Both the position numbers and the translations under genes were made by a program. Positions 1 through 10,867 of a DNA stretch of 64,000 nt are shown piece after piece (position 1 is the first letter of the stretch; each line of letters starts with the position of its first letter). Below the pieces are notes generated by a model. It had not been told where the DNA came from. It did not search any database and was given only the letters and a program-made list of their open reading frames with translations. The DNA comes from Blepharisma japonicum. Taxonomy: Eukaryota; Ciliophora; Heterotrichea; Heterotrichida; Blepharismidae. The stretch spans positions 62,001 to 126,000 of the forward strand of contig CATKHK010000006.1 of assembly GCA_949751835.1 (NCBI GenBank). The letters run 5' to 3'.

Positions 1-255
1 TCGAAAGCACCCACCCAAAGCTAAAGTGCGGAATCTGGATATGGAAAATTCGTGAGAATTTTGGTAATTAAAAAATCTGACTGAATTAGATGATGTGCAT
101 GTGTAAAAATCTGAAGAGCTTGCTACATTTACAATAGCAGCATGGTCTTGGCGAAGTAGAACATTACGGAATGACTTCCAATACTTTTGTTCTGCAGTTT
201 CTGAGGTAGGCTTTTTTGGAAATTTAATAAGCTCTAAAGGCTGGTAGTTTGCCAT
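1..255 (-). CDS. UTP15: UTP15-like WD40 protein, N-terminal part (runs off window)
   Basis: The reverse strand reads 85 codons without a stop from an ATG at 255 to the window edge. The peptide begins MANYQPLELIKFPKK, has a KYW motif near residue 27, and enters a WD40-like repeat (a region around residues 40-85 with a VRFFNYQ strand). Human UTP15 starts similarly: a short lead, a Tyr-Trp pair about 25 residues in, then the propeller. UTP15 is a nucleolar component of the t-UTP part of the small-subunit processome, needed for pre-18S rRNA processing. The assignment rests on this short N-terminus only, so another WD40 protein is possible. Its start codon lies 12 bp from the ATG of the divergent gene at 268. 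Confidence 0.55.
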   Translation of the reverse strand, partial: MANYQPLELIKFPKKPTSETAEQKYWKSFRNVLLRQDHAAIVNVASSSDFYTCTSSNSVRFFNYQNSHEFSISRFRTLALGGCFR

Positions 256-267
256 ATTAGCAATTAA

Positions 268-963
268 ATGATTCCAGGTTTCACGCACAGTAATGATATG
301 ATTACTAAGCAATTTTATGCTGATTTTGGTGCAAGTCTCTTTCAATTCCCAACTGGCGAAATGGTGCCAGATATTTCAGAAATTTTAGAATTTCAAAACA
401 CTGTCCTTACTTCGTTATATAGCAACAACCTCCAGCTGGAAATGCTATTTGATAAGGTGCTAAACGAGGCCAAAACTCTAAACTCCTATCTCTCGAACCC
501 TCGACATTCAGACTTGGTCATCCCTGAATCGTGCGATCCAAGCCAAGCTTTTTCAATGATGAGTTTAGATTTGGATTATCATTTAGTGCTTGAATCTCAG
601 CTGCCAGAAAGCATTTACAAAGAGAGAGGATTTGCAATTTCTGTTTCCCTTCGGAATAGAAAAGACGAAATCTGTTTTTTGGCAGCCCATTCAAGATATA
701 AGGTGTTCCTGTTCACCATGGACCAGCAGCCTCGGCAATTAACTATTAATATCTCTGGTAAACGAATTATCAGAGGAACAGTGGAAGCAGAAATGCAGGA
801 CAACGGCATTGTAAATTTGACCAATATTGTGATAAATGAAGTCAGCTCACACTACGCAAAAGAGTCCTTTTGTTTGTGCATAATGAGTACTAGCAGCTCT
901 CAGGTCAAGCCGCTGCTAATTAAAGACCTCCTTGTGAAGGCTCGTAAAATGCTAAAAGATTAA
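268..963 (+). CDS. Unknown 231-aa protein
   Basis: An ATG at 268 directly follows an in-frame TAA, and the frame runs to TAA at 961-963 with no internal UGA. A second ATG at 298 could be the real start, because the upstream gap is only 12 bp. I do not recognise the family. The first ~110 residues look helical; residues ~115-215 alternate short hydrophobic strands (FAISVSLRN, KVFLFTM, LTINISGK), suggesting a beta-sandwich, and a basic Leu/Lys-rich helix ends the protein. No signal peptide or membrane segment is visible. It is divergent from the UTP15-like gene and may share its promoter. Confidence 0.7.
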   Translation: MIPGFTHSNDMITKQFYADFGASLFQFPTGEMVPDISEILEFQNTVLTSLYSNNLQLEMLFDKVLNEAKTLNSYLSNPRHSDLVIPESCDPSQAFSMMSLDLDYHLVLESQLPESIYKERGFAISVSLRNRKDEICFLAAHSRYKVFLFTMDQQPRQLTINISGKRIIRGTVEAEMQDNGIVNLTNIVINEVSSHYAKESFCLCIMSTSSSQVKPLLIKDLLVKARKMLKD

Positions 964-1230
964 GTAAAATGGATTAAAATTATTCAAAACTTTTTTTAAA
1001 ATTTCTGGTTAAATAAATTTTGAGAAAAACTAAGACTAATTTAATTATAAATTCGAATTCTTATTGAGGTATAATATATTCCCAAAGTAGGAAATTAATT
1101 AACGTAATTTTTTTCTTTTTGATGAAAACTTTAAAATAATTATAAAGATTTGTTTAATTTTCTTTATTATGGTTGGAATTTAAAATTAGCCAAAAAATTA
1201 AGAATTAATAACTAAGTTTTTTGACATAAA

Positions 1231-4200
1231 ATGTCAGAAGAAGAAAACATTTCTGCATTAGAAAATTATATTCTCTCTTCTGATAAGCAGTCAGCCATCA
1301 ATTATTTTCCACCAGCTTCTTCGTTTGGGCAATTTTTAAAAGCTAACCTTTTACTCGATAAAGGTCAATTTAAGAATTCGGAATTTGATGAAACATTAAA
1401 AGAGCTTGAAAAATCAGATAAAAACCTTTATTTTACTATGGCTATTAGAAAAGATATAAAAGACCTTGATTTTATCGAAACTAAAGAAAAAATCAACGAA
1501 AAGATTGATGAAATCAACTCAAAAGAAATGAGATTTCGGTTTGACTATCCAGTTCCGATATCATCTGATATTAAAGAAAAGAATGAATTTAGTACACATT
1601 TGAATGAAAGTTTATTTTTAGAACCTTTTGATTGTGAAATTTTATCAAATGCACAGCTTTCTGATTTATCTCCTCAAGGAAAATTGAAAATAAATACTGC
1701 AAAATTGGATAAAGAATTATTCAAAGAATTATTAATTAAGTGAGACAATTTATATGCATTGCAAGGTATTCCTGAAAAAATTGATGAATTAATAAAAGAA
1801 GACAATTTTCATTTCGTTAAATGCTTTAAATACATGAGCTTTCAGCAAATGGAAGATTTATTGAAAATAAATAAAAACATTCTCAATAACTCAGGATTCA
1901 TTAAAGCGTTTTTGTATAAAAAATACTTTTATAGGTTAAAGAGTGATGATCTAGAAAACTATGAAATTTATAGCAAGGTTTGGGAAGAAATCAATGATTT
2001 TCCTGAAAAATTAAATTCGTTAAAAACGGTTACACTTTTGTCTTTGCTTAATTTAGGTTTAAAATTTGGGGTTTATGATGAAAATTTATTTAAAAAATAT
2101 TTAGGCCTCCATAAGAGTGGATGGATTTATAGCTTGAATAATGAAAACATAGACAAAAAAATAGATAAATATGCAGAGTTTGGTTATGATAATTGGAAAA
2201 ATGATCAGGAATTAGTAGAAGAATATCTAGAAGAGATACTAAAGCAGAAAGAGAATACTAATAAATATCAATTATATTTTGAAGAAAAATTTCTTAGAAG
2301 AACATTTGCAAAAATAAAAATACAAAATGGAGCATCTCCATCAGAATTTGAAGACATCATTACTCAAAATGATCTCGCCTCTCTTGCCTCTGAAATTATC
2401 CTTGAGCCATGCAAAGACAATCCCACTTCTTTTCACAGAGATGAGCTTGTTAAATTCTCTATAAAAGCCAAAAATATCCCAAAACTACTTATAAAAGTCC
2501 TCGAAATAAATGCAAAATCATACTATCTTAAGCATAATTCCAAAGTTCCCAATGATATTTGCTTGGAAGGCCTAATCGCAAAATATGAAAAAAATTACGA
2601 ATATTCAGAATCTCCATTAATAAAAACCAAAAGAATTTTAGAATTCCCAGAGCTTACAAATAAAATTGGATTATTTGTTATTGAGCTGATAGGAAATGGA
2701 AGACATTGTAGAGCTATTATTAGAAAAGGATCATTAAAATATGTATCAAAAATAACAGCTTCTGGACAGCTCGTTATGATTTTAGATGAAGAAAATACAA
2801 TATGCAATGGAAATGGAGCAGGAGTTTATTTAGATGGAAGATTTTATTCTTGTGAAAACGAAGATGGGTGTGCGCTGCTACCATTTGCTAATGAAGCAAA
2901 TATAAAAAATATTATTTTAACTGATGGAGTCATTGCAGAGCTTGTAGAAGAATTTGGACATTATACTGAACACTATGACCTAAAAGCAGAATTTTTCATC
3001 CATGAAGAGCAGCTTTTAGCAGGAAATAAAGCCACAATTTCAATTAAGCCAAGCCTTTACGTAAACGAAGTAAAAACTTTTCTATCTTTATTAACCAACT
3101 GCAAAGTTATTATAAATACTGTAGACGATGAAGAAATTTCTTCATCAAAAACTTATTCAGATTTTTCACTTTCAGATGAAAATTCAATGATTAACTTAGA
3201 AATTCAAGTTCCTGCAAGATTACGAAATGTTATGATCTCTTTTTCAGGAGAGGTAGAAAATTTAACAAAAAATAAAAAAATTCCTCTTGAGGTAGAATTT
3301 TCTATTGATGTTAATACTCGTTTAGTCAATAATGCAATATATGGCGCTTATTTAAATCTTGGGAGTGATGGATATGTAATAGAAATCAAAGGAAATAATG
3401 GAGAGCCTTACTCAGATATACAAGTTGAAGTAACTTTAGAGCATAATGATTGGCTTCGCACCAAATCAGAAATACTTAAAACCGATGAAATGGGGAAAAT
3501 CTATTTAGGAAAGCTAACTAATATTACTAATTTATCTGTTAAAGTGAAAAATCCAGAAAATGAGCAAAAATTCGGCTGGCATCTTGATTTTTTTAAAAAA
3601 ACAATTCAATATCCAAGCAGAATAAATTTATGTGAAGGCGATGAATTTGGAATTCCTGTTGATTTTAATATAGTTAAAGGCAAAGAAATAAGTTTGGTTT
3701 TGACTCACGATTCAACAATAATTGATACTTTTAATCGCAATTTGCATCTTGATTACGAAAATTCAGTAATTTGGCTTAAAAATATGACCGAAGGAATTTA
3801 TGACTTGAAAATAAATTCAGATAGTATTAGCGTCCATGTAAGCCAGGGGATACATTGGGGTAATAACCAATTTATTTTATCAGAAAATTTAGTTATACCC
3901 ACTTATAACCAATATAAAACTTTAACAATTAACTCAGCATCTGTTGAAGAAAATAAACTAAAAATAAAGCTTGGAGGAGACACTGAAAATGCCTCAATTT
4001 ATGCTCTTTTTTTCAATTATTTATCTGAAAGTTCAATTCAAGAATTAGTTCAATTTATCTCTTCATGTGAATTATCTTCTAGGCATTATGAAAAATTTTC
4101 TCAAGAAAAATCATGCTATATGAAAAGCAGAAAATTAGACGAAGAATATCAATATATCCTTGAGAGAAAATATCAGCCAAGATTTATAGGAAATACCTTG

Positions 4201-7200
4201 CAAAAGCCACAATTATTATTAAAAAGAAGTTTTATAGAAGATACATCGACTGAAACCCAAAGAGCTGAAAAAGGTGAAAAATTGGAGCATCAAAAACTTG
4301 GTGTACTTAAACATAATTCAAAAATGAATTTAAAATCAACTGCTTGCTCAGGAGGTACGCTTGAAAATTCTGGTCAAAATCTTGATTTTCTAGAGCATCC
4401 TGCTATTTGGGTATTTGATATTAATATTAATGATGATATGGCAGAAATCCCAGTTGATAGCTTTAATCACAAGCAAATTTTGGTTATCGCGACAAATGGA
4501 GAAGGGCTCTCATATGAAATCTGCAGTGTTCCTAATGCTATTATTGAACTGAAAGATATAAGTTTGCAAGAGTCTCTTGATTCTTCTAAGAGCTTTTCAG
4601 AAAAAATTCAAAGTAAAGCAGTTTATACTGAAGAATCATTTAAAATCAATGACATTAATAGCACCAGCTATGAAATTATAGACTCCATAGAAAAACTATA
4701 TAGTATTCAAAAAGAGCTAATAAAGCCAAATAAAAATTTAATCAGTTATGAGAGCTGGGATTTTCTAGGAAAATGGGAAAGCTTATCATATGAAAAAAAG
4801 CTTGAAATTTATGACAAATTTGCTTCTCATGAGCTTAATATTTTTATATATAAAAAGGACACGAAGTTTTTTAAAGACATAATTGAGCCTTATCTTAAAT
4901 GCAAAATGGAAAAAGATATTGTGGATTTATATTTATTATCTGAGCCTCTAGACCATTATCTTAGCTTATTTAATCTTGCAAAATTAAATACTTTAGAAAA
5001 AATTTTGCTTATAGACCGAATTTCTGAAAATAACCCTGATTTAGCAATCAGTCTAGCAAAAGTATTAAAAGATGAAGCGGATTCAATACCTATTAACCAG
5101 CAAGCAAAAAACAAACAAAAAGAGCTAGTTTTGCGATTTAATTTGTCTGGTGAATCCGCTGATTTTAAAATGACGAAGGGATGCGAAAGCCCTAAATCTA
5201 TCCCAAGCGAATTAGACGAAGATTTAGAAATTCAAGAAAGACGTCAGGAATTCGCAAATCTATTTAACCTTGCAAGAATGCCAATTAAATCCGATGGAAG
5301 TCCTAATAGAGGAAATGAAGAAGTTGATAAGGAAAAAACTAAAAAAAGGAGAAGAAATAGAAATAGAGAGAAAGGTATGGAATTATTTGGCAAAGAGAAA
5401 GAAAAAAAAGACAGAAAAGAGGAAAAAATCCCAAGTTATTATCAAAAACTTGATACTACGATGGAATTTGGTGAAACTTTTTATTATGGGGTTAAAAATA
5501 ATGCTGAAAATCAAAATTTGGTGCCTAACAGTCTATTTTGGTCAGAATTGGCAAATATAATAGCGAATAAAGGAGGCTCACTTGTACTATCTGAAGGAAT
5601 TTTGGGAGTGACATCAAGTATTACTGAATTGATTTGCGCTTGAGCTTTTACAGATCTTCCTTTTACCCCAAAGAATATTAATTATTTGCATGAGAAAAAT
5701 TCAATTACTTATACTGCCAATAGCAATTTTCTTATTTTTTATAAAGAACTTTATGAAGCTGAATCAGAGATAAATAATAAAATTTTAGTTTCCCAGCATT
5801 ATTTTGATCCCAAAAACGAAGAAATAACTATAAATCGATTTATCAAGCAAAAATTATATGGCTGCAAAGTAGTTTTATCTAATTCTTCAGGTTCAAAACT
5901 AAATGTCAATCTTTTAGCTGAAATCCCTCAAGGAAGCATCCCAGTTGGAAAGACAAAATATATTCAAAATCAGATTTTATCATTAGATAGCTTCCATACA
6001 CAAATTTTTGATTACCATTTTTATTTTCCGAAATCAGGAAACTTTAATCATTTTTCAGCAAATATTTCTCATAATGGCAAAGTTATAGCAAAAACTGAGC
6101 CTAAGGTTTTGAATGTCGATGAAGTTATAAGGATTGAAAAACTTGAAAATTTCGATGATTTAATACTAAGTGGAAGAAAGGACTTGGTTATAGAATTTTT
6201 AAATAAAGAAAATTTATATAGCCAAGAAAAAGGATTTGATGTCATAAAAATCTGCTGAATGATGAAAGATTTTGATTTTTGGAAAAAGACAATAGAAATA
6301 CTTAAGAGAAGGAATATTTATTTTAGAGAAATTTGGAGTTTTAGTGTTTTTCATCATTGCTTGGAGGTGTTTAGAGAACTTATTTCTTTCGAAACAGAGG
6401 TATTAAGCTTGCTTGGTAATTTTTTTGAGTCCTCAACAATATCAACAGGAATAATTAAGTATAGACATATTGAATTTGATCCAATAGTTAACGCAAGAGT
6501 CCATAAGCTGAAAAATCAATCAAAAATTACAAACAGCCGCTTTAAAGAAATATATAAAAATTTTTTACAATTTTTATCAGAAAAACCTAGTCTCGATATT
6601 CAAGACAAATTCGCCTTTGTCCAATATTTGATATACCAAGACCGTTATGAAGAAGCAATAGAGATTTATCGGTCAATACCATTAGAACAATCTATAAATG
6701 CTCCAGGCCAGTCTTATCTTCAAATACAATATGACTATCTATCATGCTATCTTGATACTAATAAAGCTTTATCTATTGCTTCTTTATATAAGAATTATCC
6801 AATAAATACATGGAAAAATCTTTTTTCTGATGTCACTGATCTTCTACAAGAAATAAGTGCTCAAGGTAATCCTAGAGAAGCCAAATCAGCGGATAATGAG
6901 CCATCTCTGATGTTTTCTATAGAAAAAGGCATCGTATTTATTCACTATCAATTTGTTAGCAGCTGCAAAATAAGAATTTATAATATTGACCTAGAAATTT
7001 TGTTTTCAAAGAATCCGTTTTTAATTGGAAATACTCAAGATTTTACCTTTGTTAAGCCAAATTTTGAAATTTCAGTTAATTTGCCTAAAGAAGGAGAGTA
7101 TCATTATAATATTCCTGATGAATTTTCTAAAGATAATATTATGCTGGAAATTTACTATGGGACCTATACAATTTCAAAATCATACTTTGCCACTTGCCTA

Positions 7201-7467
7201 AAAATAAATGTAATAGAAAGATATGGGATCATTAAAGTTATGGATGAGAATTTAATGCCAAAAGCTGCAGCTTATGTGAAAACTTTCGTTAAAAGAAAAA
7301 ATGGGCTCGTGGAATTTTATAAAGATGGGTACACCGATATTAGAGGGAATTTTGATTATGTATCATTAAATAGTGATACCTTATCTTCTATTCAAAGATT
7401 CTCAATATTGGTCGTTGATGATAAACTCGGCTCTTTAGTTCAAGAAGTAAATCCTCCACCCCAATAA
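1231..7467 (+). CDS. Giant 2078-aa protein of unknown function
   Basis: One frame runs from ATG 1231 to TAA 7465-7467. It crosses TGA codons at 1741, 5641 and 6256, which are read as Trp; all parts are in the same phase and no intron is needed. The N-terminal ~350 residues are helical. Residues ~520-900 carry repeated beta-strand patterns resembling immunoglobulin or macroglobulin-like domains (YVIEIKGNNGEPYSDIQVEV, then a similar unit). A conserved-looking block near residue 980 reads LERKYQPRFIGNTLQKPQ followed by LLLKR. A Lys/Arg/Glu-rich linker lies near residues 1365-1400, and another beta-rich unit forms the C-terminus. I recall GNTL-type blocks in large uncharacterised protist and oomycete proteins but cannot name a family. 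No signal peptide is seen, so it is probably intracellular. Confidence 0.85.
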
Positions 7468-7609
7468 TAATTAGCTAATTATTAGTCTTTTAAATAAGGA
7501 TATTAAATAAAATTCTATTAAAATATTGTAATAAATAAAAGCATAATCTCAAAAGCTTGATATTTATATCAATCTTAATACCATTTTATCAAAAATTCCG
7601 AAAATTAAT

Positions 7610-9049
7610 ATGTTTGCCTTGATTTTTCGTAATTTTGTGCGAAAAACATCTAAGGCAATTCCTAAGCAAACTCCTAAACTTCCACCTACAAACAAACTGG
7701 AGTTCCCAGAAGACTTTAAAAAATTAGGACTTAAGAAAAAAGAAGTCGACCCTGAAGTCGCAGATATTTATAATCGTTTGAAAGCCAAAGGTGCAGATAA
7801 GCTAGTAGACAAAATTATTGATAAAAAGATAAAGGATGGCGAGGAAGATGAACTATTTAGCCAAGTTTTTCAAACAGACATTAGTGAAGAAAGAAAAATG
7901 CAAAATCCTAGGCCAGACTATCCTCAAGAAAATCATCAAGAGTTAATGAGCTACGAAGAAATGGAAAAATATAACCAAAATTTTCCAGTCGAGCTTAAAG
8001 AAAGCGCAGAGCAGCTTCTTGAGCAAAAAATTCTTGAAAATAAAATCATGGACAATTTCAAAAAATCAGTAAATGAGGATATTGATAAAGCTACTGGAAG
8101 AGTTGATGACCGAAGGGAGCTAGGAAAACATGAAGAATTCGACGACCCATTTCCATTAGATGAAAAAGAAAACCCTTCATATTGGGATGAAATGATGGAA
8201 GATCTTGATCCTGGACTCAAAAAATATTTTGCACAAAGATCTTTAAATGACAAAAAAATGCTTGTAAAACATTTGCAGCAACTGTAAGGCTTATTTAGGG
8301 ATAAAATCCAGCTAAAACGACAAATCCGAGACCTTTATAAAAAATTCAAAATTGAGACACATGACGAAAATGCACCTAAAAAAGTGGATATTTATATTGA
8401 GTCAGCCCAAAGAAATGTAAAAAGATGGCTTGAAGAAATTTTGAGCACTGACAAAAGAGTTTTTACTGGGGGAGTTTTCCAAAATGGCTTTATAGAAATC
8501 TTGAAAGTTGACCTAAACTCAAGCATGTCAGTCTGCACTATATTTTTTGACATGTTTTTCCCTTCAATTTCCAATAAAGTAGACGATCCAAAAAGAAAAG
8601 AGGCTATTGAAACAGTCCGAAGAAAACTAATCCATTCTTCCCCTTATTTAAGATCAAAATTAACAAACTGTGTAGGGTTGAAATATGCCCCAGAGCTAAG
8701 GTGAATCCCTTGGGCAATAGGTGCAGACCAAACTCAACTATTGGTAATTTTTATATAGAATGGGGTTCCCAGCGAAGAAACTATTACAAAAAATTTACTG
8801 ACTGCAAAAGGCGAAGAATTAAAATTAATCACAGAGCCGAAACTGCCAGGGAAATATGCAGTCAAAAATGCTAAAAAAAGACAGAAAAAAGCAGAGGAAG
8901 AAGAAAAAGATGAAAATGAGAAAAGGAAAGAGAAATTTAAAGAGAAAAAGAAAAAAGAAAAGCTAAAAGAAGATGGAGATAAAAAACACGCAAAGCCATT
9001 CTGGATTGAAAAGCGGGAAAAAGAAAAAAAGAATATAAGGTACAAGTAA
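7610..9049 (+). CDS. Mitochondrial ribosome-binding factor A-like protein
   Basis: Three exons (7610-8283, 8299-8743, 8759-9049) separated by two 15-nt introns give 469 residues ending at TAA. The N-terminus, MFALIFRNFVRKTSKAIPKQ, is basic and lacks acidic residues, like a mitochondrial presequence. Residues ~255-375 match the RbfA fold: an amphipathic helix, then GGVFQNGFIEILKVDLNSS, then PYLRSKLTNCVGLKYAPELR, which parallels the R..L....LR..PEL signature of RbfA. One in-frame TGA follows this motif (LRW). RbfA proteins mature the small-subunit 3' end, so this one probably assembles the mitoribosomal small subunit. The family is usually much shorter. Here a ~250-residue charged N-terminal region and a Lys/Glu-rich tail flank the domain. 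Confidence 0.75.
8284..8298 (+). other. 15-nt intron 1 of RbfA-like gene
   Basis: GTAAGGCTTATTTAG. It splits a Leu codon (CT/G) and restores the frame between the two exons; unspliced, the frame hits TAA. Confidence 0.92.
8744..8758 (+). other. 15-nt intron 2 of RbfA-like gene
   Basis: GTAATTTTTATATAG lies between codons TTG and AAT. Unspliced, it introduces a TAA/TAG stop before the Lys/Glu-rich tail. Confidence 0.9.
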
Positions 9050-9196
9050 ATATGGTTTTCAGTATTTAAAATGAAGCTTAGCTTATAAAATTATCCCAAT
9101 ATTTTCTCTTTATTTTTAATAAATGATAAAAATTATTTTGTCATTAATCGCCAAAAAAAACAAATTCAACCATTTTATAATAATCAAAAGCTGAAA

Positions 9197-9311
9197 ATGG
9201 ATCAATCATCTGATGTTGAAGTTGGGTCTGAAGAAGAAGAGGTCGTTTCTGGAGAAGAAGAGGTCGAATCTGGTGAAGAAGTAGGATCCGAAGAAGTTGG
9301 ATCTGAAGAGC

Positions 9312-9348
<37 letters not shown>

Positions 9349-10840
9349 GGAAGAAGAAGAGCAAGAAGAAGAGGAAGAAGAACAAGAAGAGGAAGAGCAA
9401 GAAGAGGAAGAACAAGAAGAACAAGAAGAGGAAGAACAAGAAGAACAAGAAGAGGAAGAACAAGAAGAAGAGGAACAAGAAGAGGAAGAACAAGAAGAAG
9501 AGGAACAAGAAGAGGAAGAAGGAGCAGAAGAAGTTGAGGGTGAAAAAGAAGCCGAGCCAGAAGAGAAATCCAGCGCTGAAGCTGAAGAAGAAGATGACTT
9601 AGAAGCCTTAAAGCTCGAGCACGACGAGCTAGAAGCCAAGCTTGAAGAGTTGCGAAACCACCCTCGACTATCTGCCGCTCCACCTCAGCCAGCAAATTCT
9701 CAAATTTTTGACAAAGAGATCGAGGCCTGCCAGGCGAAAATTTCTGATCTCAACCAACAAATAGTCAAGGAAAAGGCTGAGTACCGAAAGCTTCTCGTAG
9801 AAAAAGAATACATCCAAAGTACCATAACTGAAGAGTAATTCCTATTTAGCAAATCTGAGTTTTCTCAGTTAACCAAAACAATCAGCGAGCTTTCAACAGA
9901 AAACCAGAGATTAATTGAGCAAAAGATGAACTCAGATAAAGAGGAAGCCCAACAGTCATTGGAACTAATGAAAAATAAAAACCCAAAGCTGTTTTTCTTG
10001 ATGACCAAAACAATGCAGGCAGAAGAAAACAATCAGAATTTGAAAATTGCAATGGCTGAGCTGACAAGGACCAGAAATGATATTAGAATGGAGTATTATG
10101 ATATCACCTCTAAGCTTACTTATGAAGATCAGCTGAAATCAGGCCAAAGATCAATGGAGCAGAATATTGAGGAATATGAAAAGAAAAATAAAGAGCTTGA
10201 AGGAAAGCTGAACCAGAGAAAAGTACAATTGAAAGACTTTGAAAGACTTAAAGACAGGCCACATGTAAAGAAATATTTAAGAAGATTCCAGACCTTGGAA
10301 AAAGAACATCAATATTTCCAAGAAAAAATCAGAGGAATTTATGATGATTTCGATGAATGTGAGCTAAAAATGCTTGAGAAAACCAAAGGTTTGACCAAAA
10401 TGTCTGAGACAGAAATGTGCAAGAGATTAAGAGAAGAAATAAGATCAATGGAATCTCAAATTATTCAATTGACTAAAGAAGATAAAGAAAAGGAAAGAAC
10501 ACTTAAAGAATTGAAATTTAATTATGAAGAAATTGGAAAACAAGTTACTGTCTTTAGCAGATGTGTGACACCTATGAGTTTATCTCAACCAGAGCAAACT
10601 CCAGCAGCTGTTAAAGAAAAGGAACCTAAGTCTCCTAAAAGAAAAAAGGTTAGCGAAGAGCAAAAAAGGCAAAAATTAGTCCTTTTGATTGAAAAGGAAT
10701 TGCAAGGAGGGCAGCCAGATAAAATATTGAAAGAACTTAAAACAATCGGCAAACCCAATCAAGGCGTAGCAAGCAAAATCGTGGAAATTAATAGAGGTGA
10801 GTTTTTATCTCAATATAAACCAGCACCATCATTAGGCTAA
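9197..10840 (+). CDS. Poly-Glu coiled-coil protein, 542 aa
   Basis: Exons 9197-9834 and 9850-10840 join across a 15-nt intron. Residues ~1-130 are almost entirely Glu with scattered Gln, Gly and Val, encoded by an imperfect GAA/GAG/CAA trinucleotide tract. From residue ~140 to ~460 the sequence is a long coiled coil with heptads (e.g. LELMKNKNPKLFFLMTKTMQ, then YEDQLKSGQRSMEQNIEEYE). A basic KSPKRKK segment and a short C-terminal globular part follow. The layout of an acidic N-terminus plus C-terminal coiled coil resembles the ciliary protein CCDC96/CFAP184, but I see no diagnostic motif and leave it unnamed. Several antisense and shifted frames through the Glu tract are artefacts of the repeat. 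Confidence 0.85.
9310..9530 (+). repeat. Imperfect GAA/GAG/CAA trinucleotide tract
   Basis: A purine-rich, C- and T-poor tract made of GAAGAG, GAACAA and similar units, with a longer period (units of GAAGAGGAAGAACAAGAA). It encodes the Glu/Gln run. Such tracts expand and contract by slippage, so its length may differ between strains. Confidence 0.9.
9835..9849 (+). other. 15-nt intron of poly-Glu coiled-coil gene
   Basis: GTAATTCCTATTTAG. It splits an Asp codon (GA/C) and joins the acidic exon to the coiled-coil exon in frame. Confidence 0.92.
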
Positions 10841-10867
10841 AAATAAAAGCTTATAAAAATTAAATTA

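Noticed and set aside
1231-7467. Three or four separate genes, or a pseudogene broken by TGA stops
   Set aside because: All parts share one phase, the only interruptions are TGA, and other genes prove TGA is Trp.
9144-9695. Large ORFs on the minus strand and in other + frames (Leu-, Phe-, Ser- or Lys-rich)
   Set aside because: They are mirror images of the poly-Glu trinucleotide tract and have no independent sequence features.
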